In this document: positions 37,901 to 49,900 of the stretch, one piece after another | Layout: each line of letters begins with the position of its first letter | Numbering within the stretch: the first letter of the stretch is position 1 | Assembly (NCBI GenBank): GCA_011033025.1 | Contig: WFMF01000176.1 | Span: forward strand, 62,001 to 126,000 | DNA length: 64,000 bases | DNA from: Beroe forskalii | Lineage: Eukaryota > Ctenophora > Nuda > Beroida > Beroidae | Direction of reading: 5' to 3' | Notes under the pieces: model-generated | Seen by the model: the letters and a program-made list of their open reading frames with translations, nothing else | What the model was told of the DNA's origin: nothing | The model's database searches: none | Made by a program: the position numbers and the translations under genes

Positions 37901-40900
37901 TGCTGCGCCAGTCGCCACTTCGATTCCGGAATTTGCTAATGATAAAATTTTGCCTAAAAGTCTGCCTAACTTTTATTCGTAAATCACTGGAAAATCTTTC
38001 CCTACCCTCGAAAAGGACGACGTGTTTAGCAAAGACTGGTTCGCCCTGCAGACTGGCGTTGAAGCGCTCCATGGTCTGGTTGTAGTCGTTAATGTAGTCA
38101 GTGTACAACTGAGGGGGGACATATTTTTAGTAGTTAGAGGAAGAAAAATGTTGAATTCATTTCCTTCTTCTTTCTTTCTCATTTTTCGTTTCTCATTCCC
38201 TTCAAGGTACTTAGGTATTGTATAGTTGCATTTGTATGGCATCTTAACAACCCGGTTAACAACAATAAAATTACGATCGCAATACAATAGTATTTTACGG
38301 CCGCTAATTGTTATTCTGCCATCCTCTTATTCCAAAACTTCGACCAACATTCGCACTTTCAACCCGACGAAGTGACAATTATTATACGTAACAAAATCAT
38401 ACCGAACGGCGAACACGGATCAAACATGTGAAAAACAATGAACAGTGGACACGTAACAGACCCAAGATCTTGCAAATTCAAAGTACCGTGAAAAGACAGA
38501 GGTTCCTGGTCAGGATGTCTGAGATGTTGAAGTTCCGGGAATCGTTGCTCCAAGCAACCAGTCTGTCTTCCAGCTGCCTGAGGAACTTCTGATGCATCTC
38601 GTATAAGTTGCTAAGCAACAATAGCTGGGAGTTGGTGAAGGGACCTGTAGGGTAATAACAGGGTGGTTAGGTTGCTAAGCAACAGTACCTGGGGGTTAGG
38701 TTGCTAAGCAACAATAGCTGTGGTCCTGTAGGGTAATAACAGGGTGGTCAGGTTGCTAAGCAACAGTACCAGGGGGTTAGGTTGCTAAGCAACAATAGCT
38801 GGGAGTTGGTGAAGGGTCCTGTGGAGTAATAACAGGGTGGTTAGGTTGCTAAGCAACAGTACCAGGGGGTTAGGTTGCTGAGCAACAATAGCTGGGAGTT
38901 GGTGAATGGTCCTGTAGGGTAATAACAGGGTGGTTAGGTTGCTAAGCAACGAAGTTGGGTTGCAACAGTAACTGGGAGTTTGTGGAAGATTCTTCACAGG
39001 ATTTTTGGAGGATTTAAGCATCCATTATTTGCTGACATGAAAAGGAGAAAATAGAGGTTTATCTCAACCAATCTCATCCTACTTTAACCTCCAATCTCAC
39101 AGTGACACAGTACCGTTGGGGATGTTTATCAAATAACTACAGAATTACCCCGTCCCCCCTCACTCCACAATACCGTTAGGGATGTTGATCTCTCTGAGGA
39201 AAGTGTTGAGGATTCCCAGCACCTTAACGTAGGTCTTCTCTGTATACACGAACTCTTGAGAGAGGGCGTGCAGCCTGCTGTAGCCAGACTTCCTGGAGAT
39301 ACGTTGTCAGGGTGATTTGTTGTCATGGTGATGTGTTGTCAGGGTGATGCGCTATCATTTGTTGTCAGGGTGCTCTGGGCTTTGTGTTGTAAGGGAGTTG
39401 TGTTTTCATGTGTTGTTAGGGTGATGTCAAGGTGATGTCAGGGTCATGTGTTGTCAGGACGACTCATTGTAACTCACGAGTATCTAGAGAGGTAGTTGCT
39501 ATAGCAACACTCACGAGTATCTAGAGAGGTAGTTGCTATAGCAACACTCACGAGTATCTAGAGAGGTAGTTGCTATAGCAACACTCACGAGTATCTAGAG
39601 AGGTTGTTGCTATAGCAACACTCACGAGTATCTAGAGAGGTAGTTGCTATAGCAACACTCACGAGTATCTAGAGAGGTTGTTGCTATAGCAACACTCACG
39701 AGTATCTAGAGAGGTAGTTGCTATAGCAACACTCACGAGTATCTAGAGAGGTAGTTGCTATAGCAACACTCACGAGTATCTAGAGAGGTAGTTGCTATAG
39801 CAACACTCAGAGTATCTAGAGATGTAGTTACATATATTATGGTTGCTATAGCAACTAAGCAACACTCACGAGTATCTAGAGAGGTAGTTGCTATAGCAAC
39901 ACTCACGAGTATCTGGAGAGGTAGTTGCTATAGCAACACTCAGAGTATCTAGAGATGTAGTTACATATATTATGGTTGCTATAGCAACTAAGCAACACTC
40001 ACGAGTATCTAGAGAGGTAGTTGCTATAGCAACACTCACGAGAGTCTAGAGAGGTAGTTGCTATAGCAACACTCACGAGTATCTAGAGAGGTAGTTAGCG
40101 AACCCCGCATCCGGCATACTCTTCCCCACATCCAGGATCAGATCCAGAGGAATTGTTGTTGGGGTGTCATACTCAGTCTCTAGGGGCTCACTGGACAGGG
40201 AGCCACGGCTTGAGGTACGAGATGGCATGCCTGAAATATTTGGGACTATTCGAGCTCAAAGCATGAGAGATTGCAGCAGAAATAAACATAAATTACATTG
40301 TCCGACTAATCCCTGTAGAACCAAGGTTTAACCTAGCCGTTGAGCAGTAACTCCTTCAAAACACTAGATAGTCTCCTGGCCCTAACTTCGAGTAAACCAC
40401 TAACTTGCGACAGAAGAGACCTTGTGGAGAGCAGCTCCGTTTGAGTTGGAGAAGTTGGGAGAACCCCCGTTCCTGCGTGGAATGCTGAGTGACGTCAGTA
40501 GGGACATTTCAATTAGCATTATATTCAGTGGAATGCTGGGTGACGTCAGTAGGGACGGGGAATGACAGGTAATGACATCAGTAGGGACATTTAGCATTAT
40601 ATTCAGTGACCAGGGGTGTTCGCAGGATTGGTAATTCGGGCAAAGTTGCTGAACATTGATTCTCCATGAGGAGGACAAATCGTGTTAAGAAGTTATAACT
40701 AAGGCAAATCATAGGACTTTCAACGGTACATATTACGAGGGCTTAAACCCATGACCCCCTTGGTATACTCACAGTTGTGTTTCATTGGTTGATATCTGCA
40801 CACTGTCCTCTGTACAGTAGATCTGTGCTTCCCCACCCCTCTCCTCAACCCTACCCCTGCAGCTACTGCTATCTGAAATACAGGGGCGTAGCCAGGGGGA

Positions 40901-43900
40901 GGCGACACAGGCGGCCGGATTGGAATTTTAATATATGAAGGGAGAGGCAAAATAAGGATTCAAAATCGTTGATCCTATGATTAAGTAATTACTAACATAC
41001 TTACAACACATCCGTAGATCTCTATAATGGATAACAAATAGTTATTGGTTACTTGGTTAATAATCCATTAACATCACTACGTATAACATCGACCACCTTA
41101 ATCAATACCAAGTAACAACTAACCACCTTAATACCAAGTAACAACTAACCACCTTAATACCAAGTAACAACTAACCACCTTAATACCAAGTAACAACTAA
41201 CCACCTTAACCCCTTAATGCCCGGTAGGTCAGAACCTGGTCCGATTTTGATGAAATTTTGGATTTTGTGTCTAGATGAGGTCGCATAACTTCTACTATCA
41301 AAATTTGAGGTTTTGGATCCCCATGGGGCCAGAAATCCTCTGGTTGCATATGCAACCACTAGGGGGAAATCGTTTCCAGTCAAATGGTGCATGGTTGCAT
41401 ATGCAACCACTAGGCTGAACTGGATATATTATGCCTGTATTTGTACAGTGGCCTGGTGGTTGCATATGCAACCAAGTGAAGCTTTAGGCAAATTTATCCA
41501 TATTTCATATCATGACAATATTATCTTATTTTAACCAATCAATGTGGAATATAAATATTTGCTTAATTTAAGTATGAGCTTATCAATAGAAGACTGAGTT
41601 ATAACACAAATGGCAACTGTACAGTGTACAAACTTGAAATTGGAAACAGCAATCAATGATTGTATTAATATCAACCTCTTCAATTCCATGCATTGAAAGT
41701 AGAATTTGCAATTACTCCTGAAAGACCTTGCATAGATTTTATATCAGTCATTCAACTATTAAAGAATTACTGCGGGATTCCCCTGGGAGCCCTGCCAGAG
41801 TCCCAAGGGAGTGTTACGGGGGCTGCCGGGAGTCCTCTTGGAGTCCTCCGGGAGTCCCCCAGGAGTCCTACAGGAGTCTTTAGGGAGTCCCACGGGAGTC
41901 CTTCGGGAGTCCACTGGTAAGACTCCCGTGGGACTCCCGTAGAACTCCCTCAGGACTCCCGTGGGGCTCCCTCGAGACTCCCATAGTCCCTTGGGACTCT
42001 TGGAGGACTTCTGGGAGACTTCCATAGCTGTAGGACTCCCATGGGACTCTCGCAGGACTCCCGTAAGATTCCCGTTGGAATCTTGTGGGACTCCCGGACT
42101 CCGGAGTACTCCTGGGGGACTCGACTCCCATGGGACTCCCTCGAGACTCCGTGGGACTCCCTCGAGACTCCCGTGGGACTCCCTCGAGACTCCCGTGGGA
42201 CTCCCACCAGACTCCCGTGGGACTCTCTCTCGACTCCCTCGAGACTCCCGTGGGACTCCCTCGAGACTCCATGGGACTCCCTCGAGACTCCCGTTGGACT
42301 CCCTCGAGACTCCGTGGGACACCCTCGAGACTCCCGTGGCACTCCCTCGAGACTCCCGTGGGACTCCCTCCCGAGACTCCCGTGGCACTCCTCGAGACTC
42401 CCGTGGGACTCTTGCAGGACTCCGGGGACTCCCTTGGGCCTCCCTATAGGACTCCTGTAGCTGTAGGACTCCCGGAGGACTCCCAGAGCACTCCGTGGGA
42501 CTCCTCATAGGACTCCCATTGGACTCCCGTGGGACTCTGGCAGGACTCCCGTGGGACTCTCATAGGACTCTTTTGGAACTCCCGTAGGACTCTCGCAGGA
42601 CTCCCGTAGGACTCTTGTGGGACTCCTGGAATACTCCCGAGGGAATCTTGCAGGACTCCCGGGGAACTCCCGTAGAACTCAGTTAGGAATTCCCAGAGGA
42701 ATCCCAGGGGACTCCCATAAAACTACCGTGGGACTCCTGTGAGAATCCCGTAGGACTCCTGGAGTACTTCCAGAGGACTCCCGTAATACTCCCGGAGGAC
42801 TCTCGGAGTACTCCCGGCAATCTCCCGCAGTAATTCACTAGTATAACTGAACATTATAATATGAATTAGGAAAATTAGTTCGTGATGTGTGAAATTGCTG
42901 CCTTCAACGGAATTCTTGAACTTATCAAACCAGAGAAACTTATTCGTTCCTTAGAGGGTTTCTCGACTCTTGAGGCAGTTCATAATATGAATTAGGATAA
43001 GGAAATGAAAGACACAAGCTACTATAAGAAATAGTACTGGCTAATATCGTTTCAAAATTTCAGAGATTTAGGGAACGCAATTACACCCATTGATCATTAT
43101 ACCTTCTTATATCTTCATAATGTAGGTTTTCAAGAAGTCCACAAACCAATGATTCAAGTCAAAATATAATCAATGTTTGGAGTTACTTGGAGCATTCTGA
43201 GATTGATGCTTAGATGGATAGATATTATTATTGTTAGTAATATTGTTATTATCAGTAACACAATTTCTGGCGTCTTTGGAGACAAATAAGGCAGTTGGCT
43301 GCAAGATATTATAATAAGATAATAGTTCAGTTTCTGGACAAGCTACACTGGGCTTCAAATGGCTCTGAATATTCTTAATCATTTTTGGTATATGGACAGA
43401 ACCTTGAATGAATATTGCATAGGGCCAAAGGAAGGATAAACTGGTCAGCAAGGATTTTTGTTTTGCTGATTGTAGATGAAGAATTGAGAACCATCAATTT
43501 CATCCAAAATCATATTGATTACCAAAGGTTACAATTGCTCATTTTGACTAACCAAAGGTTACAATTGCTCAAATTTTTATTCTTACTTAACCAATAGAAT
43601 TAGCAATGGCCAACGTAGAGTTTTTTAAACTTTACTCAAAAATGATGCACCACTAAAACTCTACTCAAATTTTTGAGTTGATATCAAAATAGTGACCACT
43701 GCATAGCTTAAATAACAAATAATGTGGGCCTAGTGGTTGCATATGCAACCATTTATGAAAATTTCACAATTCAGTGGTTGCATATGCAACCACTAGGCCA
43801 GATCTTGTAGCCTGGTGGTTGCATATGCAACCGGTTTCATATGCAACCACTAGGCCCCACCTAGCGGTTGCATATGCAACCAGCATAGTTTCAAACATTC

Positions 43901-46900
43901 TCATGTTCACATTAATCTCCATTTTAACTTGAATTTACTTTCATGCTGTGAAGCTGCCAATTCTGAATCAGGAACAAAAATTTCCAAATCATTTGGGGCA
44001 AATTTCAAGTTTTGAGGTGAAGAGCCCTAAAGTAGGTCATTTTTCAAATTTTTAACCCAACTTTGGCAGGTTATACCAGCTTCATATCAAACTGTAGCCT
44101 GGAAATTTCCGTCTCAAATGAAAATTTAAACAATTTCCTACAAAACGCAATATGAACCATTTCCTATCTCAAAATTTGCAAATTTTATGGGCGATTGAAC
44201 TTGGTGGTTGCATATGCAACCACTAGGCAATAATAGGTTAATACCAGATGAGGTGGTTGAGGCTCAGTCTCCGTCTTACTGAGTTCCTGACTGATCTGCT
44301 GGAACAAAGCCACGAACTCCTCCTTGTTCTGGTCGTCTCCCTGGAGACAAGGACTTAACACGAGCAGGTCACAAGTCACAATTCACAGAGTCAGCACGTG
44401 CATCTAACCAGACGTTCCGATCCTCCTTTGAGAAGGGAAACGACGCACGGAGTGAGGGCAACAAGTGCGGAATCACGAGTGGAATTCGGCAAACGTGGAG
44501 ATCTAAAGAACTCCGGGAGTTAACTAACACAAATCAGGATGTCGTCACCTTAACATAGAAAGGGCCTAAGTGAAAAAATCAAGTTTTGAAAAAAACGCGT
44601 TTAAAGTTTTTTCTCGCAATGTAATTGTATGTAAATTCGAATTTTTGAAAATTCATAACTTCTCACAGGAATAATATTTTTTGATGAAATAAAAACCAGG
44701 AGAAAGATCTCGATGAGATCTTTCAAATAAAGCAAAAATATTAAAAAGGGCCTATGTAAACTTAGGCCCTTTTTATGTTTAGGTGACGATGTCCCAAAGC
44801 AGAACTTTCCAAGTCTTGTGATTATGAAACCTGGGTTTTGAAGAGCTCGTTGGGAGATATCCGTTCCAAGGGATCGTTCATCATGATATCCTGGCTTGTT
44901 GCCAACACGCAGCTGCCACTGTCAACTGATATAACTGAAGGGGAGGGCTTAAAGCAGAACGGAGGGTGATCTTGAGGTATCATAAACTGGGAAGGACAGT
45001 CGTTGAGCCCCCTAAACGCAGACAATCTCAGACCATAGTCAGTCGAAGACAAACACACACACAATCTCAGTCATCTAACTCAGATATTGAGTGAGGTGTC
45101 TAACCTGACGAGTTGAGCTGGTTGGAGAGGGTGTCTGGAGGGGCGTGTTTTCTGTAGAGAGGGGGCAGAGTGCTGTACGCCCTGTCTTCCTCACCTTGGT
45201 CAGTGCTCAGAGACCGCTCTGAAGGGGGTTCAGACTCTAGTTAGGAGTTAGGAGAGGACAAATAGAGTGACTAAGAATAGAATACAGATTATTGCATGGT
45301 GAAATCAGGCCCGTTGAGGCCAGTCACGACGCATACGGCTTGAGAGGGACTATCATGTTATTGATAATCAATAGAGGTGCTCCATTACAGAACTGGATTA
45401 TAAAAGATTCTATAGATTTGTCTGGTTATTGCGTAGGATTTAGCCAGCGGGAGGGGATAAAAATAGACACGATGGCAGAATCCCTCTATCAATTACATTC
45501 ACTGTCTCTATCTCATAGTTTCAGTGTATTGTACTCCTTTCAAACAACACACACTCTTACTAGCAACATGTATACCAAATGTTTCGTTCCCATGAGAATC
45601 TCTCTTAACTTTTAATTACCGTCCGACGTGACTCGCACACGTGCCACTGTTACTGTACCAAGTCAAGGTCACGCCTGGTTGTTGAATACGTGCAAAGAAC
45701 GCGAAAAAGTACGGTGTATTGACTCCTGGAGAAAAATACGCGTCCTTTTTCAAAAGAACGTGGCAAGAAATGTCAATGACCATATATCTGAATAGGGGTT
45801 GTTAAATACGTGAAAAAATACGCGTGGAGCGCGCTACCGGCCGAATGAAATTTTGATATCGTCAACATTTAAGATGCGCGCGACGTTTTTATACACGTGG
45901 CAACACAAATTAATCATAGAAGTTGAGCGATGATTGTTGAGCAATGATTGTTGCATCCCAAAAAATACGCAATATTCAGAAAAAATACGTATTGTATTAT
46001 TTGCCGTACTTTAAAAAACGTATTTAACAACCTTGAGGTCACGTGTTACGCGCGCGAGCAAACCGCACTTCACAGTTACTGCACTTTAGTATTGTTTCGT
46101 CTTACCGTTCTGGCTAAATCATCGTTTAGTTGGTTTCATACAAAAATATTGATATTTGGCCAAGTTATTGGCTAAAATAGGCTTATGCGATGCGCGTATG
46201 CCCATATATGGGCATACGTTTTTCGGCCACAACTCGGTCATTTTTTGAGATATCGACTTCAATTTTTTTATGGTAACACAGGGGACCATTATCTATCGAT
46301 TGCACACCTCAGATCCCGTCCAAGTCGCTTTTGAAAAAAATGCGCCCATTTTGGGCGCACTTTTGGCGCCGGCGCCACCAGTGGGTCTGGGGTACCAAAC
46401 CCGGCCAAAAAGTTGGCCCACGGGGTATACCTTTTGGGTCAACCGTTATCTCAGAAACGTGTTTTCCAAAAAATATGGGTTGAACCCCCCCAACCCCTCC
46501 CCCCTTAACCGTGGTAAATAATTCGACTAAATTGACAAATCTTAAGACTTTTTGTTCATGATTTTAGTTTGTTTATGCAAATTAGCAACCATTTAAACTA
46601 ATTTGATGCAGTAATGATCGGTGACTCGTTTAAACCTGACCAGTCCACAGACTGTTAGATCAAATGATGACTTGAAATATAGTAAGGGGACATCCTTAAA
46701 GGGCGTCCGCAAAATTTCGGCTATTTTAGACCCCTCCCTCCTCCCTCCTCCGCAACCCGAAAAATCCCCCCCTCCGGACGTCCGCATTTTCATTGAAAAT
46801 CTTTTGTGTCATCACTTTTTTACCCTTTTTCTCGACTATGGCGACAAAAACAACTTTATTATTTTACTAAATGTTGAAAATTTAGGTCAAAATATTAAAA

Positions 46901-49900
46901 AATCGACTATTTTCAAATGAAAATCTAGTCTAATCGACCAAAATACTTTCATAAATGCGGACGTCCGCATTTCGCCAATCGCGCCCTCCCCCCTCTGCGG
47001 ACGTCTTTTTGTATGGCCCCTAAGAGCCGTCTTCAAGAACAAACCCGGCTATAACGCGGATTCGGTTATAACGCGGATTCGGTTATAACGCGGATTCGGT
47101 TATAACGCGGATTCGGTTATAACGCGGATTCGGTTATAACGCGGATTCGGTTATAACGCGGATTCGGTTATAACGCGGATTCGGTTATAACGCGGATTCG
47201 GTTATAACCCGGATTCGGTTATAACGCGGATTCGGTTATAACGCGGATTCGGTTATAACGCGGATTCGGTTATAACGCGGTTTTTGCAGCAAATTCCCTC
47301 CTCCCGGGGTACGACTGTATTCACCAAGCAGGAGTTCAAACGGACGTAAATTCTTAGAGCTGTAAGCACGAACGTTGGGCATACTACTTTTGGATCACCC
47401 TGTATATATAATATTTTATACTTTGATAAACAATCAACACTTATTATTGTAAGACTTATTATTGTAAGAACTAAGATTATAATGCATCATTTTCAAGAAA
47501 TAGTAATAATTATAAAATAGCGCTAAAACCCTCAAAAGAAATGACTTGAAAACTGAACAATATCCGGACATTTTTTTTGTTTTTTTTCGAATCATGCATG
47601 TCTAATGTCTAATGTCTATTGCAACTGAAAAAGTTCTCATTTGCAGCATGTCGCCAATACGAGGTCTGTTGTAAAATCACCACTGTAACTAGCATAATCA
47701 ACAGTGCATTTATCTTCATAACAAGTGAGCTTACTGTCTCCAAATTTCGCTCCCTTGAAATAGAAATCGTCCATGTTGTCGAGTCCTCGTAACCCCAAGG
47801 AGTATGCCTGAACACATGATACATTTAATCAGAGCTATATATAATATTATATAATCGGGCTGAAAGATGTGGGATTTTGTTCGAAATAACGTCGAAGCGT
47901 CCAAATGGAGAATCCTGACCGAACCTCGATTACGAAGTTAGAGTGAAGCATGGCTATACAAGCCATGCTCTTCTATTGCCTCTTAACTCTATTAACTGAT
48001 TAAGTATCAAAAACCTATTACACTGTATCCTTTTGATCCATTTAATTTTGCTAACGTCATTAGGGGGAATCGGGAGCGTTATATTGTCCTAAAAATAGTG
48101 AAAGTAAACAGCATGAGATCGAGAACTTGTATATATTACTATTACCTCTTTGTGCTATATAACAAATAAATCAACTGAATAAGCTTACCTCGATTGCTGT
48201 GAAGCCGTCCGGACAGGGCCCGTTTTTAAGTATACAGTAAGACCCACTTGGCCACTCTCCACCGCTCTCTCCTTCCGCAACGAACAGAGCTAGGAGCACA
48301 GTGAACAGTAGGATAGATGTCCGAGCCATGATGAACAATATATTCAGCTATTCCTACAATGTGCGGATATGAGTTCGCTGTTTGTTATCAGATAGTTTGT
48401 CTTCTCATAATGTCATGCGTGTTTATTAGTTCATTACATTTACAATATTACAGCAGCTGCACGATATTTTCCTGTGCTTGGCAGTTTGTAAACAGCTACT
48501 TTTACTTACCTTAAGGCCCACAAATTTATTCCACCATTAATTTGATTACCAAAATTAGGTTACCATTATTTTGGTTATAATTATTTTGTCACAAATTTTG
48601 TAAATTTTAGAATTTTTAGTCTACCATAATTTTATCCAAAATTTGTGACATTTAAGGCAATTTTCACTTCCATATTACTTTGATTTTTCCGATGTTTTTC
48701 CCTCTCGTTTTTAAACTTATTTTCCCACTCTACACAAAAATTCAAACATAAAGCCAGTCACATGAATAAATTTGTTGTTAAAACTCTGACTTTTTATTAC
48801 AATATTATATGGAGGGGCAACACAAAAACGCAATTTATCCCAAGAATTATTCTGTAATTAGACTTGAAAACAACTCGCAATTCAATTCGAAATGCAGTAT
48901 TGTTAGTATCACTAATTTACCTATCCATTTTTCGACTTATGTAATGACATGGTCTCCAACTCTGGTAACCGTTGCGGTTTTAGATAACTATAGCTATATG
49001 TGTACACTGTGCACAGTACAAGTGATTACGGATGGGGAGGGGGAGGAGAGTATGAGAAAATGGCCAACAAGTGATAACGTAATAATAATATGTGAACAAC
49101 CCCTAGAGCTAGGAGCAAAATATGGCAGCTATACGAGAGTACTAGAGTTCTCTGTACGAGGCAATTTATAACAATTGCTTACCCGGCTAAAAACTTCATG
49201 AGGCCGAGGACAAGAGGACTGTGGACAATATTGTCCTCATGAGATTTAAGCCGGTTAATAAACGAGAATAACAATAAAAAGAATTGTACTGTTAGTTTGT
49301 ACTGTTTGTTAGAGCTGGAAAGGGGGAGAGCGCGCCTGTTGTTATGGGAAAAATTAATTTTACTTAGACAAAGGAAAAATAATAGCTAATCAATAAAACA
49401 ATTGATTCTCTTTCCCAATCCAAAGAACACAGCACTGATATTAAATAGTCTACATGTTGTGGTCCCTCTCCAGCCTCTGGACAATTAAAATCTCATCTAT
49501 TATCAAAAAAGAGCCCCTTGGCTACCCCAGTTAGTTAATTTCATTTGTGTGTTGTAAGTTTAAAACAAAGGAAAAAAAGTTAATTGGGATAAGAAGAGGG
49601 AAACTGGACGGCGGTTGAGCCCCATGGAAGTTAGTGCTAGCTCAGTGAGATCTAAACAGACTAGCGAACTGAGCGTATAACAGTAGGATACACCCATTGC
49701 TTATTCTAAGAAATGGAAACTGAAATTATAGGAACTAAGAGAATATCACGAAGGAGATGGGAGGAGGTAGGAGATATTACCGAGTAAGACAGAGTTCTAT
49801 TAGTAATAAAGATATGATTATAGGGGGTATAGGTGAGACCTGCTCTTCTAGTCTTCTCACAGGCAGGCCGTGACGTTTTGCCACCTGGCTACTGACCTTT

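Noticed and set aside
43170-43451. 93-codon minus frame inside the piggyBac-like element
   Set aside because: No DDE or other transposase motif could be seen and it ends in an Asn-rich stretch; probably a chance frame or a decayed remnant.
45292-45615. 107-codon plus frame
   Set aside because: No motif, no signal, overlaps intron sequence of the large gene; expected by chance.
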